A stretch of DNA of 64,000 nucleotides from Sphingobium terrigena (GTDB lineage Bacteria > Pseudomonadota > Alphaproteobacteria > Sphingomonadales > Sphingomonadaceae), in contig NZ_QVRA01000004.1 of NCBI RefSeq assembly GCF_003591655.1, positions 62,001 through 126,000 on the forward strand, given 5' to 3'. How positions within the stretch are numbered: position 1 is the stretch's first letter; each line of letters begins with the position of its first letter. Of this stretch, positions 34,263 through 42,800 are shown piece after piece. Under the pieces are notes generated by a model, which saw only the letters and a program-made list of their open reading frames with translations, did no database searches and was not told where the DNA came from. Made by a program: the position numbers and the translations under genes.

Positions 34263-35747
34263 ATGGCATTTACCCAACCCGCGCTCGATCTGCTGCCGCG
34301 CCACCCCATATTGATCGGCGACCGCAGGGCAGAGGCAGGCGGCGGCGCAATCCACGACCATATCTATCCCGCCACCGGCCAGATCACGCGCAGCCTGCAA
34401 CTGGGCAATGCCGATGATGTCGATGCGGCGGTCAAGGCAGCCAGGGCTGCACTGCCGGGCTGGCGCGCGCTGGCAGGGGACAAACGCCGCGACCTGATGT
34501 TCAGGGCGGCTGCCCTGTTCGAGCAGACGATGATGGAGCTGGCCACGCTCAGCGTCATCGAAAATGGCTCGATCATGCGGGCCGCGCCTTTCGTCGCAGT
34601 GGATGCGGCACAGAAATTCCGCTATTTTGGTGGTTGGGCCGACAAGATTCAGGGGTGCACCGTGCCGACCTGGGGCGGTCCCGCCCATGATTATGTCGCC
34701 TATGAACCCTATGGCGTGGTTGGCGCGATCGTGCCGTGGAATGGCCCGCTGTTCGCTGCGACGATGGTGCTGGCCCCGGCGCTGGCGGCGGGCAATTGCA
34801 TCGTCCTCAAGGCACCCGAACTTGCCCCATGGGCCGTCATGCGGCTGGGCGAATTGCTGTTGGAGGCGGGCTTCCCCGCCGGGGTCATCAACGTCGTCGC
34901 CGGTGGCGCGGATGTCGGGGCGGCAATGGTCGCGCATCCCGGCATCGACAAGATCCAGTTCGTGGGCAGCGGTGCGACGGCCAAGACGGTGCTGCGCAAC
35001 GCGGCCGAAACGCTCAAGCCCTGCGGCCTGGAATTGGGCGGCAAGTCGGCGGTGATCGTCTTTGCCGACGCTGATCTTCAGGAAGCGGCCCGGCGTGGTC
35101 TGTCCGGTGGAGTAAGCGCCAATGGCCAGGGTTGCGTTAACGGCACGCGCCTGCTGGTCCAGCGGCCGATCTACGAACAATATCTCCAGATGCTGGGTGC
35201 CATGGCGGCGCATGTTCTCGTCGGCGACCCGTTCGACAAGACGGTGGTGCTTGGCCCTGTCATCTCCCTGCCAGCCTTGCATCGCATCGCTGGGATGATC
35301 GACGCGGCCAAGGCGAACGGCGCGCGTGTCGTTGCCGGTGGCACGCGGCTGGAGGGCGATCATGCCGAAGGCTATTTCCTGCCACTGACGATCCTGGCCG
35401 ATGTCAGCCCTGACGATCACATCGCCCGTGAGGAGATATTCGGCCCGGTCCTGACCGTCACGCCCTTCGATAGCGAGGAAGAGGCGATAGCGATCGCCAA
35501 TGACAGCGATTTCGGGCTGGGTGGTTATATTCACACGCAAAATCTGCGCCGCGCCCATCATGTCGCAAGCCAGCTCGACGCCGGGCAAATTCAGGTCAAT
35601 GCGTCGGGCGAAGCCATGACCCCCTGCGTCCCGTTCGGCGGGATGAAGCAGAGCGGCTATGGCCGTCTGGGCGGAGAAGCGGGTCTGCACGAATTTCTGC
35701 GGATCAAGAATGTTTACGTCAATCTGACGCCCCCGGCGGTGGCATGA
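34263..35747 (+). CDS. NAD(P)-dependent aldehyde dehydrogenase (first gene of an unassigned operon)
   Basis: The 494-residue ALDH has the conserved IVPWNGPLF, IQFVGSGATAKTV, the catalytic glutamate in LELGGKSA and a cysteine nucleophile in ANGQGCVNGTRLLV. The C-terminal REEIFGPVLTV and FGGMKQSGYGR are also standard. The start ATG at 34263 follows an AGGAGGG. The downstream genes are joined by ATGA overlaps, so this is the first gene of an operon with a tandem CMD-like protein, two SDRs and a beta-hydroxyacid dehydrogenase. The substrate is unknown. Confidence 0.93.
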   Translation: MAFTQPALDLLPRHPILIGDRRAEAGGGAIHDHIYPATGQITRSLQLGNADDVDAAVKAARAALPGWRALAGDKRRDLMFRAAALFEQTMMELATLSVIENGSIMRAAPFVAVDAAQKFRYFGGWADKIQGCTVPTWGGPAHDYVAYEPYGVVGAIVPWNGPLFAATMVLAPALAAGNCIVLKAPELAPWAVMRLGELLLEAGFPAGVINVVAGGADVGAAMVAHPGIDKIQFVGSGATAKTVLRNAAETLKPCGLELGGKSAVIVFADADLQEAARRGLSGGVSANGQGCVNGTRLLVQRPIYEQYLQMLGAMAAHVLVGDPFDKTVVLGPVISLPALHRIAGMIDAAKANGARVVAGGTRLEGDHAEGYFLPLTILADVSPDDHIAREEIFGPVLTVTPFDSEEEAIAIANDSDFGLGGYIHTQNLRRAHHVASQLDAGQIQVNASGEAMTPCVPFGGMKQSGYGRLGGEAGLHEFLRIKNVYVNLTPPAVA

Positions 35748-36544
35748 TGACCCTGCTCGATCCGCAGCAGCGCACCGCGCGCGGCCTGGCATTGCAGGCG
35801 GAGATACTCGATTTGCGAGCGCCGGAAGCGGCGACGCTCTATGACCAGTCATGGCGCGATTTCATCTTTGCCGAAGTCTGGTCGCGCGACGCCCTCGACC
35901 GCCGCTCACGCTATCTGATCGCGCTGGCGAGTGCCGCCAATACCGGCCATCGCGCCATGGCGACGGCCTATGCGCGCGGGGCGCTTAAAAATGGCGATCT
36001 GACGCTGGCCGAACTGCGCGAAGCCGCAACCCATGCCGCCATCTATTGCGGCTGGAGCGCGGGCGCATTGTTTGATGAAGCGGTCAGCACCGCTGCCGAC
36101 GCACTGGGCCTGCCCCCTGCCGACGTGCCGCCGATCCGGGCCGAACCATGGCAGCATGATGCGCGGATGGCGGACGGCATGGCTGCCTTCATCGACGTCA
36201 TGACCTTTGGCGGGCCGCCCGCGAAAACCGCCTATTTTGAGGCCGGGATCAATGGCTATGTCTTTGGCGAAATATGGAACCGACCCGGCCTGGACCAGCG
36301 AGCGCGCCGCTGGATCACGCTGGTCGGGGTCTGCGATTCAGCCGCCTACACGCCGATCCACACCCATATCTACGCCGCGATGAAGAGCGGCAATACAACC
36401 CAAAGCGAGATGTTCGAATTCATCCTGCAATACGCCATCCACGCCGGCTGGCCCAAGGCATCGGTCGCGCAGGGCGCAGTCATCGAACAAGGCGCGCAGG
36501 TCGCCAAGGGGCTGGCCTTTGGCGCAAAGGAGACAGACGCATGA
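35744..36544 (+). CDS. Tandem carboxymuconolactone-decarboxylase-like protein
   Basis: The 266-residue protein contains two similar halves of the CMD/AhpD-like fold. The first runs from about residue 30 to 115 (SRYLIALASAANTGH, ATHAAIYCGWSAGALFDEAV). The second runs from about 155 to 260 (RARRWITLVGVCDSA, EFILQYAIHAGWPKASVAQGAV). No CxxC redox motif of AhpD is present, so a decarboxylase-like role, or none, is more likely than peroxidase. It may act on the same unknown substrate as its neighbours. Confidence 0.82.
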   Translation: MMTLLDPQQRTARGLALQAEILDLRAPEAATLYDQSWRDFIFAEVWSRDALDRRSRYLIALASAANTGHRAMATAYARGALKNGDLTLAELREAATHAAIYCGWSAGALFDEAVSTAADALGLPPADVPPIRAEPWQHDARMADGMAAFIDVMTFGGPPAKTAYFEAGINGYVFGEIWNRPGLDQRARRWITLVGVCDSAAYTPIHTHIYAAMKSGNTTQSEMFEFILQYAIHAGWPKASVAQGAVIEQGAQVAKGLAFGAKETDA

Positions 36545-37299
36545 CCCCTCCATCCATGGTGGACAAGGTGGCGCTAGTCACTGGCGCGGCCTCCGGCCTC
36601 GGCCGGGCAACCGCGATCGCGCTGGCCCGTGCCGGTGCCAGCGTCTGCATCGTCGATGTCAATGCGCAGGGGTTGGCCGACACCGCCGGGGAGATCGCGG
36701 CGATCGGCGGCGTGGCCCACATCCATAGCGCCGACCTGTCGCAACCCGACAATTGCGGCGCAGCCGTCGCGACGACGCTGAGCGCCTTCGGTCGGCTCGA
36801 TGCGCTGTGCAATGTCGCGGGTGTCATCAAGTTCGCGCACACGCCGGACATGGCCGCGCGCGACTATATGCTGACGATGGCGGTCAATCTCCACGCCCCC
36901 TTCTTCCTGTGCCAGGCGGCTATCCCGCACCTGCTCGACCAGGATGGCGCGATCGTCAATGTGACTTCATCCGCCGCCTTTGTCGGGGAGGCCTATCTCG
37001 CCGCCTATTGCGCCAGCAAGGCCGGGCTGACCCATATGACCAAGGCGCTGGCGATGGAATATATGCACCAGCCGATCCGCATCAACGCGGTCGCGCCGGG
37101 CGGCATGATGACCGGCATCGTCACCGGATTGACCATGCCGGACAATATCGACCCGTCGCTGATCGCCCGTTTTTCCGGTCTACGCGGTCTGGTTGAGGTG
37201 GACGAGGTCGCCCAGACGATCGCCTGGCTCGCCTCGCCCGGGGCGCAGGGCTTTCACGGCGCCTGCATCAACATCGACCGTGGCATCACCGCAGGGTGA
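36541..37299 (+). CDS. SDR-family oxidoreductase
   Basis: The 252-residue classical short-chain dehydrogenase has the cofactor motif TGAASGLG, NVAGV, and the catalytic YCASK, where Tyr and Lys of YxxxK are present (AAYCASKAGL). The start at 36541 overlaps the previous stop. It is in the middle of the operon with the aldehyde dehydrogenase. The substrate is not readable from sequence. Confidence 0.92.
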   Translation: MTPPSMVDKVALVTGAASGLGRATAIALARAGASVCIVDVNAQGLADTAGEIAAIGGVAHIHSADLSQPDNCGAAVATTLSAFGRLDALCNVAGVIKFAHTPDMAARDYMLTMAVNLHAPFFLCQAAIPHLLDQDGAIVNVTSSAAFVGEAYLAAYCASKAGLTHMTKALAMEYMHQPIRINAVAPGGMMTGIVTGLTMPDNIDPSLIARFSGLRGLVEVDEVAQTIAWLASPGAQGFHGACINIDRGITAG

Positions 37300-37318
37300 A
37301 AAGGGGGAGGATAGCGGA

Positions 37319-38125
37319 ATGACGATCGGTTTCATTGGTCTGGGCAGTCAGGGCGGCCCGATGGCGCAGCGCCTGATCGAGGCGGGCCATCCGGTGATGC
37401 TATGGGCGCGTCGCCCCGAAAGCCTGGCCCCCTATCACGATAGCGGTGCAACCTTTGCCGACAGCGTGACCGCGCTGGGGGCGGCGTGCGCCATCGTTGC
37501 GGTCTGCGTGGTGGATGATGCCGGGGTAGAGGCGATCTGTGCCGATCTGATCCCGGCCATGGCATCCGGCGGCGTCATCATCATCCATTCAACCATCCAT
37601 CCCCGCACCTGCACCCGCCTTGCCGATCAGGCCGCTGCGCGCGGCATCAGCCTGGTCGATGCACCCGTCAGCGGTGGTGGCGGCGGCGCGGCAGCCGGAA
37701 CGCTCACCGTGATGCTGGGCGGCGATGCCGATGTTGTGGCGAAGATCACCCCCTTGTTGCGCGCCTTTGCCGGGACGATCGTCCATCTGGGCGATGTCGG
37801 TGCCGGACAAAATGCCAAGCTCATCAACAATGCATTGATGGCTGCCCATATGGCGCTGGCGCATAATGCGCTCGAAGCGGCGGATGCGATCGGCGTCGAT
37901 CGCGCGGCACTGGCCGAGCTGGTCAAGGTCAGCAGCGGGCGCAGCTTCGGCTTCGACGTTTATGCCCGCCAACCCAGTGTCGGTGCCTTCGCTCATGGCG
38001 CCAAATTGCTCGCCAAGGATGTCGCGCTGCTTGGCGAGGTGATGGGCGACGCGCCGTCCTTTGCCGTGCTGCGCGACACCGCCCGCCCCTATCTCGATCT
38101 GGTCGCGCACAGCGCTGCCGCATGA
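37319..38125 (+). CDS. Beta-hydroxyacid dehydrogenase (3-hydroxyisobutyrate dehydrogenase-like)
   Basis: The 268-residue NAD(P)-binding protein has the N-terminal IGFIGLGSQGGPMAQRL, the substrate motif DAPVSGGGGGAAAGTLTVML and the catalytic lysine segment GAGQNAKLINNALM. These are characteristic of the 3-hydroxyisobutyrate/6-phosphogluconate-like dehydrogenase group. The ATG at 37319 is preceded by GGGGAGG. It follows the first SDR by 19 bases. Confidence 0.92.
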   Translation: MTIGFIGLGSQGGPMAQRLIEAGHPVMLWARRPESLAPYHDSGATFADSVTALGAACAIVAVCVVDDAGVEAICADLIPAMASGGVIIIHSTIHPRTCTRLADQAAARGISLVDAPVSGGGGGAAAGTLTVMLGGDADVVAKITPLLRAFAGTIVHLGDVGAGQNAKLINNALMAAHMALAHNALEAADAIGVDRAALAELVKVSSGRSFGFDVYARQPSVGAFAHGAKLLAKDVALLGEVMGDAPSFAVLRDTARPYLDLVAHSAAA

Positions 38126-38147
38126 CCCTTTATTCGCAGGAGCCTTT

Positions 38148-38933
38148 ATGCCCTTTTCCATCGACCAGTTCCGTCTGGACGGCAAAGTCGCTATCGTCAC
38201 CGGCGCGGGCGGGCGTGGTAACAGCATCGGTCGCGCCTATGCGACAGGCCTTGCCGCCGCGGGTGCCGCCATCGTCGTTGCCGACATCAATCTGGCAGGC
38301 GCGCAGGCTATCGCTGACGAAATCATTGCAGCGGGTGGCCGGGCCATCGCCGCCGGGGTCGATATCACCCAGGACGATCAGGTTGCAGCCATGGCGGCGG
38401 CTGCGCAGGATGCCTTTGGCGGCGTTGATATATTGGTCAACAACGCTGCGCTGATGCTGGAACTGGGACAGTTGAATGTCGCCGAAGTGCCGTTCGACCA
38501 GTGGGACAAGATCATGGCCGTCAACGTCACCGGTGCGCTGCGCTGTGCACAGGCGGTGATCCCGTCCATGCGGGCGCGCGGCGGCGGCCGGATCATCAAT
38601 CAGGTGTCGGGCGGGGCTTTCCCTGCCGTGTCCATTTATGGCGTCAGCAAGCTGGCGCTGACCGGCCTTACCACCACCATGGCCAAGCAGTTGGGCCGGG
38701 ACGGCATCACGGCCAACGCGATCGCGCCGGGCAATGTCACCAGCGAAGCGGGCGCGAAGCTGGTGCCCGAAGGCTCTCCCTTCGCGCAATATCTGGCGAT
38801 GAGCGTCTGTACCCGCGCCAGTGGCGCACCCGATGAACTGGTCGGTGCGCTGCTATTGCTCTGTTCGCAGGCCGGTGCCTGGATCACCGGGCAGACGCTG
38901 CATGTTGATGGCGGCTGGGTGCTGCGCCCCTGA
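38148..38933 (+). CDS. SDR-family oxidoreductase (last gene of the operon)
   Basis: The 261-residue protein is a classical SDR with VTGAGGRGNSIG as cofactor motif, NNAALM, and catalytic YGVSK in the YxxxK position (SIYGVSKLALT). The C-terminal HVDGGWVLRP is complete. The start ATG at 38148 has CAGGAG upstream. The stop at 38931-38933 abuts what looks like an N-terminal SDR fragment in the opposite direction. Substrate unknown. Confidence 0.92.
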   Translation: MPFSIDQFRLDGKVAIVTGAGGRGNSIGRAYATGLAAAGAAIVVADINLAGAQAIADEIIAAGGRAIAAGVDITQDDQVAAMAAAAQDAFGGVDILVNNAALMLELGQLNVAEVPFDQWDKIMAVNVTGALRCAQAVIPSMRARGGGRIINQVSGGAFPAVSIYGVSKLALTGLTTTMAKQLGRDGITANAIAPGNVTSEAGAKLVPEGSPFAQYLAMSVCTRASGAPDELVGALLLLCSQAGAWITGQTLHVDGGWVLRP

Positions 38934-38977
38934 CTGCCGCCCGTGATCAGTGCGGCTTTGCCGGTGACATGGCGCAC
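38927..38977 (-). pseudogene. Possible N-terminal fragment of another SDR gene
   Basis: On the minus strand an ATG at 38977 opens MRHVTGKAALITGGSQG, a good match to the start of SDR proteins (the TGGxxG cofactor motif). The resemblance stops exactly where the frame enters the 3' end of the plus-strand SDR. No Shine-Dalgarno is seen. It may be a relic left by a deletion or rearrangement. As only 17 residues are involved, chance remains possible. Confidence 0.35.
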
Positions 38978-39370
38978 AGATGATTTGTATGACGCTGCGT
39001 GGGCTGCATGTCGATTTTGTCGTGGAAGAGGCGGCCTGAAAAATAGGATTTCGGGCGCTTAACTTCGCATATTTCCCGGCAAATGCGACATTATGATACG
39101 CCATCGGGACATTTTGTGTCGCGGAACTTCGCTAACTTCGTCCATATCCTCTATGGTGAATTCTGGCATGATAGGAGGAACGACAGCGCATGATGCGCTG
39201 CCGGGGATGGTGTGCGGACGATGGGAAGGAGCCATTGCCGGGCCTAGCAGAATAGGGGCATGTAGGACAGGATGGGGGATGGGCTTGCTACAGGCACCAG
39301 CGTCGATCCCCCTCTTCCAACTTCGCCTAACCCGCTGCGCGGCTAAGGCTTGCCCTTCATATCCACTCCT
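38978..39370. other. Gap without a supported gene between the SDR operon and glpD
   Basis: This stretch contains no credible gene. It has three copies of AACTTCGC or TAACTTCG within about 270 bases, a small GCGCAT-G-ATGCGC palindrome near 39187-39199, and an AGGAGG that precedes a 21-codon frame beginning at 39190. No tRNA or known riboswitch was recognised. The glpD promoter must lie here or just beyond. Confidence 0.4.
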
Positions 39371-39547
39371 TCAATTGTTGCGGACAAGCAGAGCCGCCGC
39401 GGCGGGCGGGATCAAAAGCAAAATATGAAATCCACCTATCGACCCGGTGGCAGGGATATAAAAGGCTGCGTGTTCCGAAGCGAAGTCTATGGCAAGAAGC
39501 GGACTGACGATCGCGCTGGCATAGATATAAAGGAGAGCTGCACCGCC
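39371..39547 (-). pseudogene. Possible C-terminal fragment of an MFS transporter
   Basis: On the minus strand this frame encodes ALLYIYASAIVSPLLA followed by a hydrophobic IGGFHILLLIPPAAAAL tail and stops at 39371-39373. The first part resembles the last helices of MFS permeases. Upstream it runs into glpD antisense, so no complete transporter can be present. It may be the remnant of a gene lost when glpD was brought next to this region. Evidence is a short similarity read by eye. Confidence 0.35.
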
Positions 39548-39578
39548 ATGGACACAGGGTTGACGCCGCACCGGACGC

Positions 39579-41054
39579 ATGGCGATGAAGCCCGCCCCCT
39601 CCATGCCTGAGCCATATGACCTTCTGATCGTTGGTGGCGGCGTGAACGGCACTGCGATTGCCAGAGCCGCTGCGGTCGCGGGCAAGCGCGTGTTGCTGGT
39701 CGAGCAGGGCGATCTGGCGCAGGGGACATCGTCTGCTTCCACCAAGCTGATGCATGGCGGGCTGCGCTATCTGGAATATCATGAGTATAAGCTGGTGCGC
39801 GAAGCGCTGGCCGAGCGGGCGGTCATGTTGCGCACCGCGCCGCACATCGTCTGGCCGCTGGAGTTTCGCCTGCCCCATATGCCATCGATGCGGCCCTGGC
39901 CGATCGTGCGGATGGGCTTGTGGCTCTATGATCTGTTTGCTTGGGGCGGCGGCCTGCCCCGTTCGCGCGGCATCCGGCTGGATGATCCGGCGCTGGTGCA
40001 GAATGGCGGGCGAGGGTTCAGTTACTGGGACGGCTGGGTCGATGACGCCAGGCTGGTGGTGCTGAACGCCATGGACGCAGCGGAAGCCGGGGCGGAAATC
40101 CGCACCCGCACCCGGCTGGAATCGGCGCAGCGGCAGGCGGAGCAATGGACGGTGACGCTGCGCGACGCGACGGGCGTGCATCAGGTTGCGGCGCGCACCA
40201 TCGTCAATGCCGCCGGGCCATGGGTGGAGCAAGTGCTGCACGGTCGGCTGGGGCAGAATGACAGCAGTCCTATCCGGCTGGTGCGGGGCAGTCATATCGT
40301 CGTGAAGCGGTGCCTGGCGGGCGACCATGCCTGGCTGCTCCAGCAAGCCGATGGCCGGATCGTCTTTGCCATCCCTTATTTGGACGATTTCACCCTGATC
40401 GGCACGACCGAAGTGACGGTGAACGACCCGACCGACACCGTGATTGCGCCCGCCGAGATCGCCTATCTGCTGGACGCGGCCAACCGCTATCTGCGCACGC
40501 CGCTCCGCGAGGACGCCATCGTCGGCAGCTATGGCGGTATCCGTCCGCTGGTGGATGACGGGACGCAGGCCGCCAGTGCGGTCAGTCGCGACTATCGGCT
40601 GGAACTGGACCGCAAGGGCGCGCCGTTGCTGAGTGTGTTCGGCGGCAAGATCACGACCGCGCGGCATCTGGCCCAGGCGGCGCTGGAGCGGCTGGGGATA
40701 GAAGGCGGCGACACGCGCAACCGCGCGCTGCCCGGTGGTGACATTAGGGATTTCGGGGCGCTCCTCGCTAGCGTTCGGGAACGCTGGCCGTTTCTTGACG
40801 AACCTGTCGCGCGGCGCATGGCCCATGCCTATGGCAGCCGGATCGACACGCTTCTGGTCAATGCCCGCACAGCCGATGATCTCGGCACGGATTTCGGCGC
40901 GGGATTGCGGGCGCGGGAGGTCGATTATCTGATCCGCCACGAATGGGCGCGCAGTGCCGACGACATACTCTGGCGGCGGACCAAGTTGGGCTATTATCTT
41001 GACCCCGCGCAGGTTGAGCGGCTGGGCCACTATATCCGTGAGACCATCGCATGA
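39579..41054 (+). CDS. glpD: Aerobic glycerol-3-phosphate dehydrogenase GlpD
   Basis: This 491-residue FAD enzyme oxidises glycerol 3-phosphate to DHAP at the membrane, passing electrons to quinone. The FAD-binding motif is DLLIVGGGVNGTAIARAAA, followed by QGTSSASTKLMHGGLRYLE. The C-terminal DUF4445-like helical part holds EVDYLIRHEWARSADDILWRRTKLG (first part EVDYLIRHEWA). The start is uncertain: ATG at 39579, 39585 or 39603 all lack a clear Shine-Dalgarno, while an out-of-frame ATG at 39548 has AAAGGAG and overlaps it. It overlaps glpK by ATGA. Confidence 0.93.
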   Translation: MAMKPAPSMPEPYDLLIVGGGVNGTAIARAAAVAGKRVLLVEQGDLAQGTSSASTKLMHGGLRYLEYHEYKLVREALAERAVMLRTAPHIVWPLEFRLPHMPSMRPWPIVRMGLWLYDLFAWGGGLPRSRGIRLDDPALVQNGGRGFSYWDGWVDDARLVVLNAMDAAEAGAEIRTRTRLESAQRQAEQWTVTLRDATGVHQVAARTIVNAAGPWVEQVLHGRLGQNDSSPIRLVRGSHIVVKRCLAGDHAWLLQQADGRIVFAIPYLDDFTLIGTTEVTVNDPTDTVIAPAEIAYLLDAANRYLRTPLREDAIVGSYGGIRPLVDDGTQAASAVSRDYRLELDRKGAPLLSVFGGKITTARHLAQAALERLGIEGGDTRNRALPGGDIRDFGALLASVRERWPFLDEPVARRMAHAYGSRIDTLLVNARTADDLGTDFGAGLRAREVDYLIRHEWARSADDILWRRTKLGYYLDPAQVERLGHYIRETIA

Positions 41055-42586
41055 GCATCGTCGCCATCGACCAGGGCACCACCTCCTCCCGCGCGATCCG
41101 TTTCGATGCGGACGCGGCGATTGAGGCGAGCGCCAGCCGCAACCTGCCGCAACAGTATCCCCATCCCGGCTGGGTCGAGCAGGACCCGGAGCATATCTGG
41201 CAGGGGGCGATCGCAACGCTGCGCGAGGTGCTGACCGATGATGTCGCCGCGATCGGCATCACCAACCAGCGCGAGACGATCCTGCTATGGGACCGCGCTA
41301 CGGCCAAGCCGCTGCACAATGCCATCGTCTGGCAGGACCGCCGCACCGCCGACCGCTGCGCCGCGCTGCTGGCCGATGGGATGGAGCCGATGGTACGGGC
41401 CAGAACCGGGCTGCTGCTCGATCCCTATTTCTCGGCGACCAAATTGGGCTGGCTGCTGGACACCATCCCCGGCGCGCGAGCGCGGGCCGAGCGGGGCGAA
41501 CTGGCGGCGGGGACCGTGGACAGTTTCCTGCTGTGGCGACTGACCGGCGGGCGGGTCCATGCGACCGACCTGACCAACGCCAGCCGGACCCTGCTCTACA
41601 ATATCATGACCGAGCAGTGGGACGATGATCTGCTGCGCCTCTTCGCCATTCCCCGCGCATTGCTGCCGGACGTCCATGCCAACGCGCATATCTTCGGCAT
41701 GACAGATCCGGCGATTACGGGCCGTGCCATCCCGATTGCGGGCATGGCGGGGGATCAGCAGGCTGCGCTGATCGGTCAGCGCTGTTTTGCGCCGGGGCAG
41801 ATCAAATCGACCTATGGCACCGGCTGCTTCCTGCTCTCCAACATCGGCACCGTGCCGACCCTGTCGGACAAGCGGCTGCTGACCACCATCGGCTATCGCA
41901 TCGGGCAGGAGCGCGCCTATGCGATGGAAGGGTCGATCTTCATCGCGGGTGCGGCGATCAAATGGCTGCGCGACACGATGGGTATCATTACCAGTGCGGA
42001 GGATAGCGCCCGGCTGGCCGCGTCCGTCCCCGCCGATCATGGCGTTCACCTGATCCCCGCCTTTGTCGGGCTGGGCGCGCCGCACTGGCGGACCGATGTG
42101 CGGGCCTCGATCACCGGGCTGACGCTCGATACCGGCCCGGCGCATATCGTCCGCGCCGCGCTGGAGGCGGTCGCGTTCCAGACCTGCGACCTGGTCGAGG
42201 CGATGGCGGGTGATGGCGTCGCCCCGCCCGCCATGCTGCGCATCGATGGCGGCATGGCGACCAATGACTGGTTCGCGCAATTTCTGGCCGACATGATGGG
42301 ATTGCCGGTCGAACGCCCGGCCAATCATGAAAGCACGGCGCTGGGCGCGGCCTTTCTGGCGGGCATTACCGTCGGCCTGTGGCCCGATCTGATAGCGCTC
42401 GACCGGCTACCGCGCGCGACACGATCCTTCATTCCTGCCAACGCTGCCGCAGATCGGGCAGCATCGCTGCGACACTGGCGAAAGGTCGTGCAACAGGCGC
42501 TGGCGACCGGCGACGATCGGGCCGGACGATGTGCTGGCGGTGATCAAGCGACCCATTTGGCCCTCCAGACTGTCGCTGCATCATAG
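41051..42586 (+). CDS. glpK: Glycerol kinase GlpK
   Basis: The 511-residue FGGY-family kinase phosphorylates glycerol with ATP. AIDQGTTSSRAIRFD is at the N-terminus, ITNQRETILLWDR and GDQQAALIGQ follow, and FVGLGAPHWRTDVRASITGL (20 residues) is the FGGY signature region. The last 25 residues after WRKVVQQAL have no counterpart in typical glycerol kinases and are probably a run-on extension. There is no glpF facilitator or glpR next to it; glycerol entry must rely on diffusion or another gene. Confidence 0.94.
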   Translation: MSIVAIDQGTTSSRAIRFDADAAIEASASRNLPQQYPHPGWVEQDPEHIWQGAIATLREVLTDDVAAIGITNQRETILLWDRATAKPLHNAIVWQDRRTADRCAALLADGMEPMVRARTGLLLDPYFSATKLGWLLDTIPGARARAERGELAAGTVDSFLLWRLTGGRVHATDLTNASRTLLYNIMTEQWDDDLLRLFAIPRALLPDVHANAHIFGMTDPAITGRAIPIAGMAGDQQAALIGQRCFAPGQIKSTYGTGCFLLSNIGTVPTLSDKRLLTTIGYRIGQERAYAMEGSIFIAGAAIKWLRDTMGIITSAEDSARLAASVPADHGVHLIPAFVGLGAPHWRTDVRASITGLTLDTGPAHIVRAALEAVAFQTCDLVEAMAGDGVAPPAMLRIDGGMATNDWFAQFLADMMGLPVERPANHESTALGAAFLAGITVGLWPDLIALDRLPRATRSFIPANAAADRAASLRHWRKVVQQALATGDDRAGRCAGGDQATHLALQTVAAS

Positions 42587-42742
42587 CATATTCAACGCGT
42601 TTCCAAACAGTCTGGGTCGGTGCGAGACAGATTGTTCGGCCTGCGCTGAACATATAGGCAAGCATTGGATCATACGCATCCCGGCATGGTTCAGCTATGC
42701 CGACCGGGCAGCTGGCCCCGGTAACAAATGCGGATCGGCGTA

Positions 42743-42778
42743 CAAAAAGAACCCGCCCCTCCAATGGAGGGACGGGTC
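42743..42778 (-). terminator. Intrinsic terminator of the TBDR gene
   Basis: On the minus strand ACCCGTCCCTCC pairs with GGAGGGGCGGGT across an ATT loop, and TTCTTTTTG follows. It lies 23 bases beyond the stop of the TBDR. It is a strong Rho-independent terminator for that gene. On the plus strand no U-tract follows, so it would not efficiently stop glpK transcription. Confidence 0.9.
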
Positions 42779-42800
42779 AAATCGGCACATCTGGAGGGGA

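Noticed and set aside
39190..39255. Short frame of 21 codons with a good AGGAGG in the glpD gap
   Set aside because: Too short and without similarity; probably chance.
38978..39370. Possible insertion sequence in the glpD gap
   Set aside because: No transposase or terminal repeats are visible, only short repeats of TAACTTCG.
39357..41216. Long minus-strand frame (619 codons) over glpD
   Set aside because: It is antisense to glpD and reads as low-complexity arginine/proline-rich sequence; only its terminal part may hold an MFS relic, in another frame.
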